Assembly: GCF_003121585.1 (NCBI RefSeq)
Contig: NZ_QEOO01000023.1
Span: 62,001-126,000 of the forward strand
Origin: Nocardioides speluncae
GTDB lineage: Bacteria > Actinomycetota > Actinomycetes > Propionibacteriales > Nocardioidaceae
DNA length: 64,000 nucleotides
Reading direction: 5' to 3'
Shown here: positions 1-7,756 of the stretch, in pieces
How the letters are laid out: every line of letters begins with the position of its first letter
Numbering within the stretch: position 1 is the first letter of the stretch
Position numbers and translations under genes: made by a program
Notes under the pieces: model-generated
Database searches by the model: none
What the model was told of the DNA's origin: nothing
Seen by the model: the letters and a program-made list of their open reading frames with translations, nothing else

Positions 1-1719
1 CTGCCTTGCCACCGCCGGGCGGCCGGCCCACTCCAGCGCCGCGGCAGCGGCCACCACGACCGCGAGCACGAGTGCGGTGAGCACCTCGTCCACCAGGGCG
101 GTCCCGACCGCCAGCAGCAGCACCACGGCCGCCGGGGCCAGCCACGGCCACCGGGCGTCGGCCGCCGCGAGCTGGGTCCAGGCGCCGACCGCGACAGCCA
201 CCGCGACCAGGCCGGCCAACACGACCGCCACCGGCACCGGGTACAGCGCCAGCGTCGCCAGCCCGGCGAGGAGGACCGCGGCGCCCAGCGGTACGGCGTA
301 CCGCTGGACCGTCGGCAGCGGGTTCACCCAGAACCGCGCGGTCGCGACACCGGCCGCGACCAGGCACAGGAACGACGGGACCAGGATCCACGGCGCGAAC
401 GCGGCAGCCTCGTCCGGGAGCCGGACGCCGGTCGGCGCCGCCCACGCGGATTCCGGTGCCAGCCGGCCGAGTGCCTGGCCGCTCAGCGTCAGCTGGACCA
501 CGAGCTGGTCGATGGCCGCGATCACCATCGGCGCGGCGGGCACCGCCCGCCACGGGTTCGGGACGACGTACGTCGCGACCGCGGTCACCGCGAGCACCAG
601 CAGCCAGGCCAGCGTGGTCCGAGTCGCCGTCTCGTCAAGGACGGGCAGTGTCAGCGTGAAGACCGCGACCACAGCCGCGATCGTGGCTGCGCCCACCCGG
701 GCCCACACCGGCAGCGGCCGGACCAGCGCCACGGCCGCCATCGCGACGATCGCCACCAGCAGCGTCCAGGCGTTCAGCTCGCCGTACATCGCAGCGAGGG
801 TGGGCTCGTCGGAGGCCTGCACGAACCCGTTGATGGTCAGCGACAGCCAGGTGAAGCCGGCGACCACGGTGGTCGCGAAGGCGGCCACGACCAGGCGCAG
901 CCGGTAGCCGAGGTAGGCGACGAGTACGGCGCCGGCCAGGCCGAGGGTGAGTACGACGCCGTGGTCGTCGTTGGCCGCGGCGAGCGAGCCGATCACAGTC
1001 AGGGCGGTGCCGCCGGCGACGCCGAGCTCGGCCACCACCAGGCGCTTGATCGGGAGCGCGGCCCCCGCGAGCGCGCCGCCGGCGCCGAGGACGCCGACCG
1101 TGACACCGGTGACCATCAGCAGTGCGCCGATCCCGGCGTCGCCGAACCAGCCGGCGTTGGCGGCGCCGGCGATGTCCAGGCCGACGAAGCCGAAGGTGAC
1201 CACAGCGAGCGACTCGGCGGCACCGCGCAGGTCGAACTTCGCCGAGGTGAGCGAGCCGGCTCCGGCCAGCAGGGTCAGGCCGACCAGGACCGCGGTCCGG
1301 CCGCCGACGCCGAGCACCGACCACGCGAACGCCAGGAAGACCAGCGCCGCGACCAGCAGGCAGAGCGCGCCGAGGCCGAGCAGGATCTTGGGTACCGACG
1401 GGGCGCTCAAGCCGCGGCGCGGCGGCGCCGGGCTGGGCGGCAGCGGAGGCGCAGTGGGGAGCGGGCCGGGCGTGAAGACCGGCGGCGGCCTGTGGGGGTG
1501 CATGGCCGGCTGGGGCGGCGCCATGGGCGCGGCCGCGCCGACCGAGGCGTCGGAGGTGCGGAGCTGGGTGAGCAGCAGGTCGGCCCGCTGCAGGGTCTGG
1601 AAGAGCGTCTGCGCGGTGATGCCGGTCAGCGGCAGTCGGCATGCCACGCACGCGGGCGCGCCGGGCGTGATCGGGGCGCCGCAGTCGGGGCACTTCTGAG
1701 GATCGGCGAAGCGGGTCAT
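1..1719 (-). CDS. Zinc-ribbon multi-pass membrane protein (3' end outside window)
   Basis: Reading leftwards from ATG 1719, 573 codons stay open to the window edge, so the C-terminus is missing. Residues 10-27 form a zinc ribbon with CPDC (10-13) and CVAC (24-27). A Pro/Ala-rich linker follows (about 60-95). From about residue 105 on there is an almost continuous series of Leu/Val/Ala-rich membrane segments with very few charges. This architecture matches large actinobacterial membrane proteins annotated as SCO7613 C-terminal domain or DUF2157-like. The biochemical role is unknown; I infer a zinc-binding cytoplasmic head on a polytopic membrane body. The Shine-Dalgarno is weak (GTGGGG about 9 bases upstream). 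Confidence 0.8.
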   Translation of the reverse strand, partial: MTRFADPQKCPDCGAPITPGAPACVACRLPLTGITAQTLFQTLQRADLLLTQLRTSDASVGAAAPMAPPQPAMHPHRPPPVFTPGPLPTAPPLPPSPAPPRRGLSAPSVPKILLGLGALCLLVAALVFLAFAWSVLGVGGRTAVLVGLTLLAGAGSLTSAKFDLRGAAESLAVVTFGFVGLDIAGAANAGWFGDAGIGALLMVTGVTVGVLGAGGALAGAALPIKRLVVAELGVAGGTALTVIGSLAAANDDHGVVLTLGLAGAVLVAYLGYRLRLVVAAFATTVVAGFTWLSLTINGFVQASDEPTLAAMYGELNAWTLLVAIVAMAAVALVRPLPVWARVGAATIAAVVAVFTLTLPVLDETATRTTLAWLLVLAVTAVATYVVPNPWRAVPAAPMVIAAIDQLVVQLTLSGQALGRLAPESAWAAPTGVRLPDEAAAFAPWILVPSFLCLVAAGVATARFWVNPLPTVQRYAVPLGAAVLLAGLATLALYPVPVAVVLAGLVAVAVAVGAWTQLAAADARWPWLAPAAVVLLLAVGTALVDEVLTALVLAVVVAAAAALEWAGRPAVARQ

Positions 1720-1770
1720 GGGGTCATTTCCCCACGGCCCGGAGGTCGCCGACCATCTCCGTATCGCTCA

Positions 1771-2946
1771 ATGCCGCTGAGTATGCACGCTCAAGCGCTA
1801 TCTGCCAGGGTGTCGCGCGTGCGACCCGCCATCCACACCGACTTCGACGCAGACGACCTACGGTTCGGGATCGAGGCCGAGTTCGGCCTGGTCGCCGAGG
1901 GAGACCGGCTCTTCGACTTCACCGCGGACACGGCCGGCCAGCGGTCGCAGCGGATCATCGACCGGCTGCCCGACCACAGCGACGCCGACCTCACTCGCGG
2001 CGACCTCGCGATCAAGTGGACCCGGTGGTACGTCGAGGGCGACGAGCGCTTCGACGCCGAGGGAACGTTCCTGCGCTGCGTGCCGAAGGGGGTCGAGACC
2101 AGGACCCCGATCTGCGACGGGATCGAGCCCACGTTGCAGGCGCTCGGCCAGCAGACGACAGCCCTGTCGGCCGCCGCGGCGGCCGAGGGCTGCCGCCTGG
2201 CCGCGATCGGCTACAACCCGCACCTCCCTGCGTACGTCCCGGAGCCGCCGTACCTGCCGTGGGAGCTGGAGATGCGGCGCGCGCACCCGGAGTACGACGC
2301 CCCCGAGGTCTACATGCTCACCTACGGGCCGGACGTGAACTTCTCCCATTCCGGCTGGGGCCCGGAGCAGTCCGTGGACATCGGCCGCAAGCTCGCCTAC
2401 TACGCGCCGGCGCTGGTGTCGTTCGCCGCCGGCAGCCCGTTCCACGCAGGCAAGCGGTGGGACGGGCTGTCGGTCCGCGGCCACCTCCGGGCCGGCCATC
2501 GACCGGTCGCCCGGGTCTTCCTCGCGACTCCACCAGCCGGGAATCCGTCGAGGCTGATCGCCCGCGCCCGGATCGAGGCCGAGGCCGGCCGGATCGAGTT
2601 CAAGGCGTTCGACGCGTTCGCCGACCTGGCGCTGTTCGGGCCGCTGATGGCACTGCTCGGCGGCCTGGCTCTCGACACCGAGCTGCCCGGCCGTGCCGAC
2701 AAGGCCGACGTCGCGGCGCTGCGGCGGGCCGCCGTACTCGGGTTCGACGACGACCGGCTGCGTGCCGAGGCCGCCACGGTGCTCGACGCGGCGACTGCCG
2801 CGCTCGCCGGCAGCAGCCACGCGCCGTACCTGGAAGCGCTGCACATAGCACTCCAGGAGCGGCGCACACCTGCCCATGCCCTGGTGACCGCATTTGAGGA
2901 GAATGGGAGGATTCCGCTACCGGAACCGGTGCCGCCCCCTGCCTGA
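1771..2946 (+). CDS. Glutamate-cysteine ligase family 2 (GCS2-type) protein
   Basis: The 391-residue protein opens with a GIEAEFGLV motif, typical of the GCS2/carboxylate-amine ligase fold where the first acidic residues bind metal-ATP. Later it has an FAAGSPFHAGKRWDG segment comparable to the ALSANSPFW region of that family. Family members ligate an amino acid to glutamate (gamma-glutamylcysteine, EgtA-like reactions), but the substrate here cannot be told from sequence. The start is uncertain: ATG 1771 is used, while GTG 1810 or GTG 1819 would remove a poorly conserved N-terminus and have a CAGGG sequence upstream. It is followed 12 bases later by a flavin oxidoreductase on the same strand, so the two may be cotranscribed. 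Confidence 0.72.
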   Translation: MPLSMHAQALSARVSRVRPAIHTDFDADDLRFGIEAEFGLVAEGDRLFDFTADTAGQRSQRIIDRLPDHSDADLTRGDLAIKWTRWYVEGDERFDAEGTFLRCVPKGVETRTPICDGIEPTLQALGQQTTALSAAAAAEGCRLAAIGYNPHLPAYVPEPPYLPWELEMRRAHPEYDAPEVYMLTYGPDVNFSHSGWGPEQSVDIGRKLAYYAPALVSFAAGSPFHAGKRWDGLSVRGHLRAGHRPVARVFLATPPAGNPSRLIARARIEAEAGRIEFKAFDAFADLALFGPLMALLGGLALDTELPGRADKADVAALRRAAVLGFDDDRLRAEAATVLDAATAALAGSSHAPYLEALHIALQERRTPAHALVTAFEENGRIPLPEPVPPPA

Positions 2947-2958
2947 GAGGCCCCTGCC

Positions 2959-3888
2959 ATGGTCCATGCGATCGCCGTCGTCGGGGCCGGCCCCGTGGGG
3001 TCGGCCGCCGCCTACCATCTCGCCCAGCGCCGGGTGCCCGGCGTGGTCCGGGTCGACGGGTCCGCCGTGCGGGGCGCATTCCGGCAGTCCGGAGGCAGCG
3101 TGAGCTGGCACCGGCCGGATCCGGAGCGGTCGCGGGCGATCGAGGAGACGGCGCGGTTCATTCGCTCCGAGGTGGCTTCCGGTGCGCCGATCCGGATGCG
3201 CGACGAGCCCTACCTCTACCTCGACACCGGTGAGCTGGTCGACGGGATCAACATCGAGGCCGACGACCTGGTCGACCACCTGCGCCGGAGTACGGACGGG
3301 GTGGCCGACCTCGACGTCGGCGAGGTCCGCGCGGTCGAGCCGGGCGACGGCAGCCACCGGGTTGTCGGCACTGACGGCGAGGTCGAGGCGGAGGTGGTGC
3401 TGCTGGCGCTCGGCGTGGCCAACGTCGGCCTCTCGCCGGGTCTGACCGGCGAGGTCGAGAAGCGCCAGCTGCTCGTGCTGGACCTTCCGGTCACACCGAG
3501 CCAGCAGCGGCTTCCACACATCATCACGCGGCTCGGCGAGGGCTTCGTCTACGTGTTCATCAAGGAGATCGACGGCCGGCTCCGCTTCGTCGTCGGCCAG
3601 GAGGACCTGGTCGAGGACGAGGACCACGCCAGCCCGGTCGACTACCTGCCGCAGCTCTTCGGCGCCGGCCTCGCGGAGCGGTTCCCGTTCCTCGCCGGCG
3701 CCAGCACCGCCCAGGTGCGCTGGGGCTCCGACTGGGCCGGCAAGGAGCCCCACGTCCATGAGCCTGCCCCCGGCCTGATCAGCGTGAACTGTGGCAGCGC
3801 GGTGCGCTCCTGCATCGCCGTCGGCCGGGCCGCCGCGGACGCCGTACTCACGGCTCAGCGGGCGGCGGCGACCTCCGCGCCGACGTAG
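2959..3888 (+). CDS. FAD-dependent oxidoreductase (DAO/GMC-like Rossmann fold)
   Basis: The protein has 309 residues. It begins with the dinucleotide-binding motif VVGAGPVGSAAAYHL (residues 7-21) and ends with a NCGSAVRSCIAVGRAAAD segment resembling the C-terminal FAD-contact region of D-amino-acid-oxidase-type flavoproteins. The middle holds the substrate-domain beta strands. It is shorter than usual for the family (350-400 residues) and the ESGRSG-like stretch after the first helix is abbreviated. Substrate unknown. It lies 12 bases after the GCS2-type gene, suggesting an operon. Its 3' end overlaps the convergent downstream gene by 41 bases. Confidence 0.75.
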   Translation: MVHAIAVVGAGPVGSAAAYHLAQRRVPGVVRVDGSAVRGAFRQSGGSVSWHRPDPERSRAIEETARFIRSEVASGAPIRMRDEPYLYLDTGELVDGINIEADDLVDHLRRSTDGVADLDVGEVRAVEPGDGSHRVVGTDGEVEAEVVLLALGVANVGLSPGLTGEVEKRQLLVLDLPVTPSQQRLPHIITRLGEGFVYVFIKEIDGRLRFVVGQEDLVEDEDHASPVDYLPQLFGAGLAERFPFLAGASTAQVRWGSDWAGKEPHVHEPAPGLISVNCGSAVRSCIAVGRAAADAVLTAQRAAATSAPT

Positions 3889-4750
3889 TCAGGGAAAAGC
3901 TGATCCGGCCGTGCTGCTCCAGCTGGCGCAGGTTGCTCACGGTGAAGCTGCCGCGCCAGTCGAGCGCCTGTCCGGGCGACCAGTGCAGGAAGTCGAAGTC
4001 CCACCCGCCGTCGTCGAGCTGCTCGCGCTGCAGCCGGTCCAGGTCGGCGGCCACCTGCTCGCCGGTGAACAGGGTCCGGCTGCGGCTCCCCGGCTCCGGT
4101 GACAGGGCCAGCGGGGTGACCTGCTCGCCCTCGACGCCGCCGGGTACGGGCATGCAGCCGGCGTCGTCCAGGAGCGGACGCAGGCTGTCGAGTACGGCGC
4201 CGGCACGGTCGGCGTCCGGTACGGCGTCCAGGAAGCGCAGCGCGAACACGACGGTGTAGGTATGCGGCGCCTCCAGGCTCTCCAGCTCGGTCCAGGCCCA
4301 AGTGGTGGCGCGGTCCAGCCAGTCCGGCCGGGCCTCGGTCCGCCAGAGCGCGCCGGCCAGGGCGTAGGTGAGGAACGTCGGGCCGCCGGGGTTGATGAAC
4401 GGCGCGTGCGGATAGCCGGCGCCGGTCGCCATCATCTGCGGCAGGGTGCCGTCCGGCGCCGCGGCGCTGGCCAGCCACTCGGCGGCGCCGTCGATCAGCG
4501 GGTCCTTGGTGGCGCCGGCCTCGACCAGCGTCTCCAGCGCGAGCAGCGTTGCCGCCGGCTCACTGCCGGGTGCGCGCATGTCGGGCTCGAGCGCGTGCCC
4601 GAAGCCGCCGTCGTCGTTCTGGTAGGCACGCAGCGCCTCGACGACCGCGTCCGCGGTCCCGGCACCGGTAAGGTGCTCCAGCCGCCGCCGGTCGAGCAGG
4701 CGGGCGTTGGCGTAGACGAACTGTTCTGCGGCCTTGATGTCGGTAGTCAT
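3848..4750 (-). CDS. Prenyltransferase/squalene-cyclase repeat-like protein
   Basis: From ATG 4750 the protein has about 300 residues. It contains alpha-toroid (QW-type) repeats: YQNDDGGFGHALEPD near the N-terminus and QLDDGGWDFDF near the C-terminus. Aromatic-rich helices lie between them, as in terpene cyclases and protein prenyltransferase beta subunits. No DXDD cyclase motif is evident, so an enzymatic role is not shown; many bacterial proteins with this fold are uncharacterised. An upstream in-frame ATG at 4801 would add 17 residues, but MTTDIKAAEQF looks like the natural N-terminus. The 3' end overlaps the convergent flavoprotein gene by 41 bases. Confidence 0.65.
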   Translation of the reverse strand: MTTDIKAAEQFVYANARLLDRRRLEHLTGAGTADAVVEALRAYQNDDGGFGHALEPDMRAPGSEPAATLLALETLVEAGATKDPLIDGAAEWLASAAAPDGTLPQMMATGAGYPHAPFINPGGPTFLTYALAGALWRTEARPDWLDRATTWAWTELESLEAPHTYTVVFALRFLDAVPDADRAGAVLDSLRPLLDDAGCMPVPGGVEGEQVTPLALSPEPGSRSRTLFTGEQVAADLDRLQREQLDDGGWDFDFLHWSPGQALDWRGSFTVSNLRQLEQHGRISFSLTTSARRSPPPAEP

Positions 4751-4823
4751 GTGTTCGATGCTGTCGTGCGGCGGCGGCCAGCTCTTGTACCAATCGGCCA
4801 CACCGCGATCAGGCGCCGCGGAT

Positions 4824-4986
4824 TAGTGGTCACGCTCGGAAGTTCATCGGGGTCTGAGCGGCCAGGGCACGCACATCGCTGCGTTGTCGTCGGTCGACGG
4901 GCCACCGGCCCGCCTCCCTCCGACGCCTTGCGCTGCACGCACCCTGACCACTCAGACCCTCGACGAACTTCCGGGCGTGACCACTA
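4824..4986. repeat. 163-bp palindromic element, copy 1
   Basis: Arms at 4824-4867 and 4942-4986 are inverted copies of each other (about 40 of 45 positions match, starting TAGTGGTCACG). They enclose a GC-rich core (4879-4931) that contains its own hairpin, CGGGCC-ACC-GGCCCG. The core is closely similar to the core of a second element at 55699-55859, although the arms differ. The right arm supplies the last codons and the stop of the AraC-type gene. It looks like a non-coding palindromic mobile or repeat unit. Confidence 0.75.
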
Positions 4987-5752
4987 GGTCCTCGGTCCCG
5001 GTGAGCAGCCGCCCGCCCGGCCAGGCGGCGGCCCCTGACCGCTCGCGCCGCAGGCTCAGCGGCGTCACCCCGGCAAGCCGCTTGAGGTCACGGGACATGT
5101 GCGCCTGGTCGGTGTAGCCGGCCTCTGCGGCGAGCCGGGCGAGCGGGAACCTCGCCTCGTCGAGCAGTGGCAGCAGCCGCTGCAGCCGGCCGACGTGGCC
5201 GAGTTCCCGCGGCGACATGCCGGTCAGGTCCCGGACCGCGCGACGGGCGTGCCGCTCGGAGACTCCCCACTCGCGTCCGGTCACCTCGACCGCACCGCTG
5301 GGTGCCCGCAGCAGGCCCTTGACCAGGTCCATCTGCCACGGAGTCGTGTCGATCGACCGCCAGCGCCTCGGCACTCGGCCGCGCCACACCTCGGCCGCGA
5401 TCTCGCGGGCCCACCGGCTGCCCACCAGCGCGTCCAGCGGCAGCACCCGGTCCCGCACCTCGGTCGCCGTCAGCCGGAACAGCAGCGGCACCGCCCACGG
5501 CTGCAGCCGCAGCCCGCGCAGCGTCACCTTCGAGCCGAGCGCATGGCGGTGGGGCAGCAGCGTCGGCCCGACCAGGACCGCGCCTCCGGACTGGTCGACG
5601 ATGATGTCGGCGCAGCCGTCGGGCAGCACGGTCGCGCTGGCTCCGCCGAGGTCCGACCCGGTACGGCGCCACGCGCAGCGGAACACGTCCGGCAGCTCGG
5701 CCGGCAGCTCGACGTACCCCTGGGTGACGCTGTCGTCGTCCACCTTGTCCAT
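4952..5752 (-). CDS. AraC-family transcriptional regulator (DUF6597-like N-terminus)
   Basis: A 266-residue protein from ATG 5752. The N-terminal half has a LPDGCADIIVDQSG motif followed by GPTLLPHRHALG, typical of the sensor domain of AraC regulators annotated DUF6597. The C-terminal half has two helix-turn-helix units ending in LARLAAEAGYTDQAHMSRDLKRLAGVTP (the AraC signature, cited in pieces: GYTDQAHMSRD). The alternative ATG 5785 abuts a terminator hairpin, so 5752 is preferred. The last dozen codons (after GGRLLTGTED) lie inside the arm of a palindromic repeat, so the C-terminal tail appears to have been replaced or extended by the element. Regulated genes unknown. Confidence 0.82.
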   Translation of the reverse strand: MDKVDDDSVTQGYVELPAELPDVFRCAWRRTGSDLGGASATVLPDGCADIIVDQSGGAVLVGPTLLPHRHALGSKVTLRGLRLQPWAVPLLFRLTATEVRDRVLPLDALVGSRWAREIAAEVWRGRVPRRWRSIDTTPWQMDLVKGLLRAPSGAVEVTGREWGVSERHARRAVRDLTGMSPRELGHVGRLQRLLPLLDEARFPLARLAAEAGYTDQAHMSRDLKRLAGVTPLSLRRERSGAAAWPGGRLLTGTEDLVVTPGSSSRV

Positions 5753-5786
5753 GCTGGCACGCAGCGCCGACAAGACAACCGACATG

Positions 5787-5820
5787 CAAAGGCCCCCGCC
5801 GAGTCCGGCGGGGGCCTTTG
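5787..5820 (-). terminator. Hairpin terminator after tRNA-Phe
   Basis: A perfect stem of CAAAGGCCCCCGCCG with its complement and a short loop, ending in a T tract on the minus strand. It lies 26 bases downstream of tRNA-Phe and separates it from the AraC gene. It is symmetric enough to work in both directions. Confidence 0.85.
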
Positions 5821-5845
5821 GCGCAGGTCAAGAGCCTGCTGCTCG

Positions 5846-5919
5846 TGGGCAGGGGCGGGGTCGAACCGCCGACCTATCACTTTTCAGGCGATCGCTCGTA
5901 CCAACTGAGCTACCTGCCC
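5846..5919 (-). tRNA. tRNA-Phe (GAA)
   Basis: The minus strand folds into a complete cloverleaf: acceptor GGGCAGG/CCTGCCC, D-arm GCTC/GAGC, anticodon stem ATCGC/GTGAT with loop CTGAAAA (anticodon GAA), and T-arm GGCGG TTCGACC CCGCC, with discriminator A. It sits divergently from tRNA-Glu and tRNA-Asp; a Glu-Asp-Phe grouping is common in actinobacteria. CCA is not encoded. Confidence 0.95.
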
Positions 5920-6002
5920 GAGCGGAGAAACCATACCTCAGACGTGGCGGCGCGATGAATTTGAGGCGCTTCCGAGCCGACCCCTATGCTGTACCGGTCC
6001 CA

Positions 6003-6075
6003 GCCCCCATCGTCTAGTGGCCTAGGACGTCGCCCTTTCACGGCGGTAGCACGGGTTCGAATCCCGTTGGGGGTA
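6003..6075 (+). tRNA. tRNA-Glu (UUC)
   Basis: Cloverleaf with acceptor GCCCCCA/TGGGGGT (a terminal G-U pair), anticodon loop CTTTCAC (anticodon UUC) and T-arm ACGGG TTCGAAT CCCGT. The 3' end runs directly into a 44-bp tandem repeat. Confidence 0.95.
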
Positions 6076-6161
6076 CGGCAATACTCCAAACTCCCGGCTC
6101 CTGCCGGGGGTGCGGGGTACGGCAATACTCCAAACTCCCGGTTCCTGCCAGGGGTGCGGGG
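6074..6161. repeat. 44-bp tandem duplication between two tRNA genes
   Basis: Two adjacent copies of a 44-bp unit starting TACGGCAATACTCCAAACTC, at 6074-6117 and 6118-6161. They differ at two positions. Each unit contains a small hairpin (CCGG-CTCCT-CCGG type). The first copy begins in the last two bases of tRNA-Glu, so the unit probably arose by duplication of the tRNA trailer. Confidence 0.9.
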
Positions 6162-6244
6162 TACTCCAGCGCAGCTCTTCGTTACCGATTGGGAGAGACC
6201 GCGTTGGGTAGGTTAGAGTTCCACCGCTCCTGAACGAGCAACCT

Positions 6245-6318
6245 GGCCCCGTAGCGCAGTTGGTTAGCGCGCCGCCCTGTCACGGCGGAGGCCGCGGGTT
6301 CGAGTCCCGTCGGGGTCG
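6245..6318 (+). tRNA. tRNA-Asp (GUC)
   Basis: Cloverleaf with acceptor GGCCCCG/CGGGGTC, D-arm GCGC/GCGC, anticodon stem CCGCC/GGCGG with loop CTGTCAC (anticodon GUC), T-arm GCGGG TTCGAGT CCCGT and discriminator G, as expected for Asp. Confidence 0.95.
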
Positions 6319-6322
6319 CAGA

Positions 6323-6352
6323 GACGCTCCGGACCGCATGGTCCGGAGCGTC
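6323..6352 (+). terminator. Hairpin terminator of the tRNA-Glu/Asp unit
   Basis: The inverted repeat GACGCTCCGGACC / GGTCCGGAGCGTC with a 4-base loop (GCAT) starts four bases after tRNA-Asp. A short ATTTCT-type run follows. Confidence 0.85.
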
Positions 6353-6414
6353 GAGCCATTTCTGGGCAATGCGAGTCACAATGCTTGTGCGCACTCACGC
6401 GCAAGGAGGCACGC

Positions 6415-6570
6415 ATGACTGCGAACATCTCGATCGACTCCGACCTCGTGCAGCATGCCCTGGAGATCAGCGGGCTGCGATCCGAGGAAGAAGCCGTGAC
6501 CCTCGCGCTCGAAGAGCTCATCGCAGACCGCCAATCGCGGGACCGCAAGCTGGCGCACGTCGAAGACTGA
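6415..6570 (+). CDS. Orphan VapB-like ribbon-helix-helix antitoxin
   Basis: A 51-residue protein starting MTANISIDSDLVQHALEISG, with AAGGAGG ideally spaced before the ATG. A short beta strand (NISID) followed by two helices is the ribbon-helix-helix fold of VapB/DUF2191 antitoxins, which bind DNA as dimers and neutralise a PIN-domain VapC RNase. No PIN-domain gene follows; the next gene is a metallopeptidase-like protein 58 bases downstream. It may be a solitary regulator, or the toxin may have been lost. Confidence 0.7.
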   Translation: MTANISIDSDLVQHALEISGLRSEEEAVTLALEELIADRQSRDRKLAHVED

Positions 6571-6628
6571 TCGCCGAGCTCGCTCTGGCCGGTCGCAGCG
6601 GCTACTGGCCGCCGGTCACAATTGCAGG

Positions 6629-6982
6629 ATGGCGATCGACATGACCCGCGAGCGGTTCGAGGCCCTGGTGGACCAGGCGCTCGACGACATTCCCGACGAG
6701 CTGGCCGCGCTGATCCGCAACGTCGTCGTCCTCGTCGAGGACGAGCCCCCCGCGGACGACCCCGACCTGCTCGGCCTGTACGACGGGGTCGCGCTCACCG
6801 ACCGCGACGGCTCGTACGCCGGCCAGCTGCCGGACCGGATCTTCATTTTCCGCAACCCGCTGCAGGAGATGTGCGAGTCCGAGGAGGAACTGGTCGACGA
6901 GGTCCGGATCACCGTGGTCCACGAGGTCGCCCACCACTTCGGCATCGACGACGACCGCCTGCACGACCTCGGCTACGCCTGA
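6629..6982 (+). CDS. Minimal zincin-like metallopeptidase (family type 1)
   Basis: A 117-residue protein with the zinc-protease signature HEVAHHFGIDDDRL near the C-terminus (HExxH plus a downstream Asp). This matches the short actinobacterial metallopeptidase family annotated zincin-like type 1 (DUF1025-like). The family is cytoplasmic, without signal peptide; its substrates are unknown. Two starts are possible: ATG 6629 (used), or ATG 6641, which has AGGA 11 bases upstream. The position directly after an orphan antitoxin is noted but a functional pair is not established. Confidence 0.82.
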   Translation: MAIDMTRERFEALVDQALDDIPDELAALIRNVVVLVEDEPPADDPDLLGLYDGVALTDRDGSYAGQLPDRIFIFRNPLQEMCESEEELVDEVRITVVHEVAHHFGIDDDRLHDLGYA

Positions 6983-6992
6983 GGGCTGCGAG

Positions 6993-7391
6993 TCAGTACG
7001 CCGGCGGCAGCGGCCCGAGGTGCGCGCCGACCCGCTCGCGCAGCAGCAGGTAGGCGTCCCAGCGGCGCGGCAGCGGGCCAGGCGGGCGCTGCCTGACCCG
7101 GGAGTCGCGGAGCGTCTCCCCGCGCCGGAACTGCTCGAGGGTCAGGTCGAGCTCGACGCCGCTCGCCAGCTTGTTCCACCAGTGGTAGCCGCGCTGGGCG
7201 CCGTCGACGTACACCTCCGCCATCACCAGGTCGCCACCGAAGAGGTCGTTGACGACGAGCGCGGTGACGTCGCAGTGACCGAAGGCCGGGTTGTCCGGGC
7301 TCCAGCCGTCGACATCGTCAGGGGATGCGGTGTCCACCGACCAGCTGGCGCGCAGCGCACGGTCGAGGTCGAGCAGGCTCCAAGCGGGCAT
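6993..7391 (-). CDS. YunG-like conserved protein
   Basis: A 132-residue soluble protein. The pattern GHCDVTALVVNDLFGG, then GAQRGYHWWNKLASGVELDLT, then EQFRRGE, resembles the Bacillus YunG family (Cys-His and W-N near the middle). The invariant GHC and HWWN suggest a papain- or transglutaminase-like small fold, but this is inference and no function is known. It is the last gene of a leftward group after the two fluoride-channel genes, with a 32-base gap. Confidence 0.5.
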   Translation of the reverse strand: MPAWSLLDLDRALRASWSVDTASPDDVDGWSPDNPAFGHCDVTALVVNDLFGGDLVMAEVYVDGAQRGYHWWNKLASGVELDLTLEQFRRGETLRDSRVRQRPPGPLPRRWDAYLLLRERVGAHLGPLPPAY

Positions 7392-7423
7392 GGACTATGT
7401 CGCCCGGCACCGACAAAGACGCG

Positions 7424-7756
7424 CTACAGCGCGCGTCCGAGCACGAAGCCGAGGTAGGCCGCGGCCAGCCCCGCGGCCACCGTGACCAGCGCGTACGCCG
7501 TGCCGCGGCGTGGGCCGTGCTCAGTTGCTTGGACCGCGAAGGCGGAGTACGTCGTCAGCCCTCCACAGAAGCCGGTCCCGAGCAGCGCGAGCCAGGCGCC
7601 GGACAGCGCCCAGCCCGAGAAGACGCCGAGGAGGAACGAGCCGGCGACGTTGACCAGCAGCGTGCCCCGGTGCCAGGTGCCGTCGAGGTAGTGGCCGGCG
7701 AGGTAACGCAGCACGGCGCCGGCCGCGGCGCCGACGGCGACGAGGAGCGGCGTCAT
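7424..7756 (-). CDS. crcB: Fluoride channel subunit FluC/CrcB 2
   Basis: A 110-residue protein with four predicted membrane helices. It carries the CrcB hallmarks: GAVLRYLAG near the N-terminus (conserved Arg), NVAGSFLLG, and GFCGGLTTYSAFAVQ, the GGxTTxSxF track that lines the fluoride pore. Start ATG 7756 overlaps the stop of the upstream crcB copy by four bases, so the two subunits are translationally coupled. Paired short CrcB proteins in Gram-positive bacteria are thought to form heterodimeric channels that expel fluoride. Confidence 0.92.
   Translation of the reverse strand: MTPLLVAVGAAAGAVLRYLAGHYLDGTWHRGTLLVNVAGSFLLGVFSGWALSGAWLALLGTGFCGGLTTYSAFAVQATEHGPRRGTAYALVTVAAGLAAAYLGFVLGRAL

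Noticed and set aside
6415..6982. A complete VapBC toxin-antitoxin system
   Set aside because: The second gene is a HExxH metallopeptidase-like protein, not a PIN-domain toxin.
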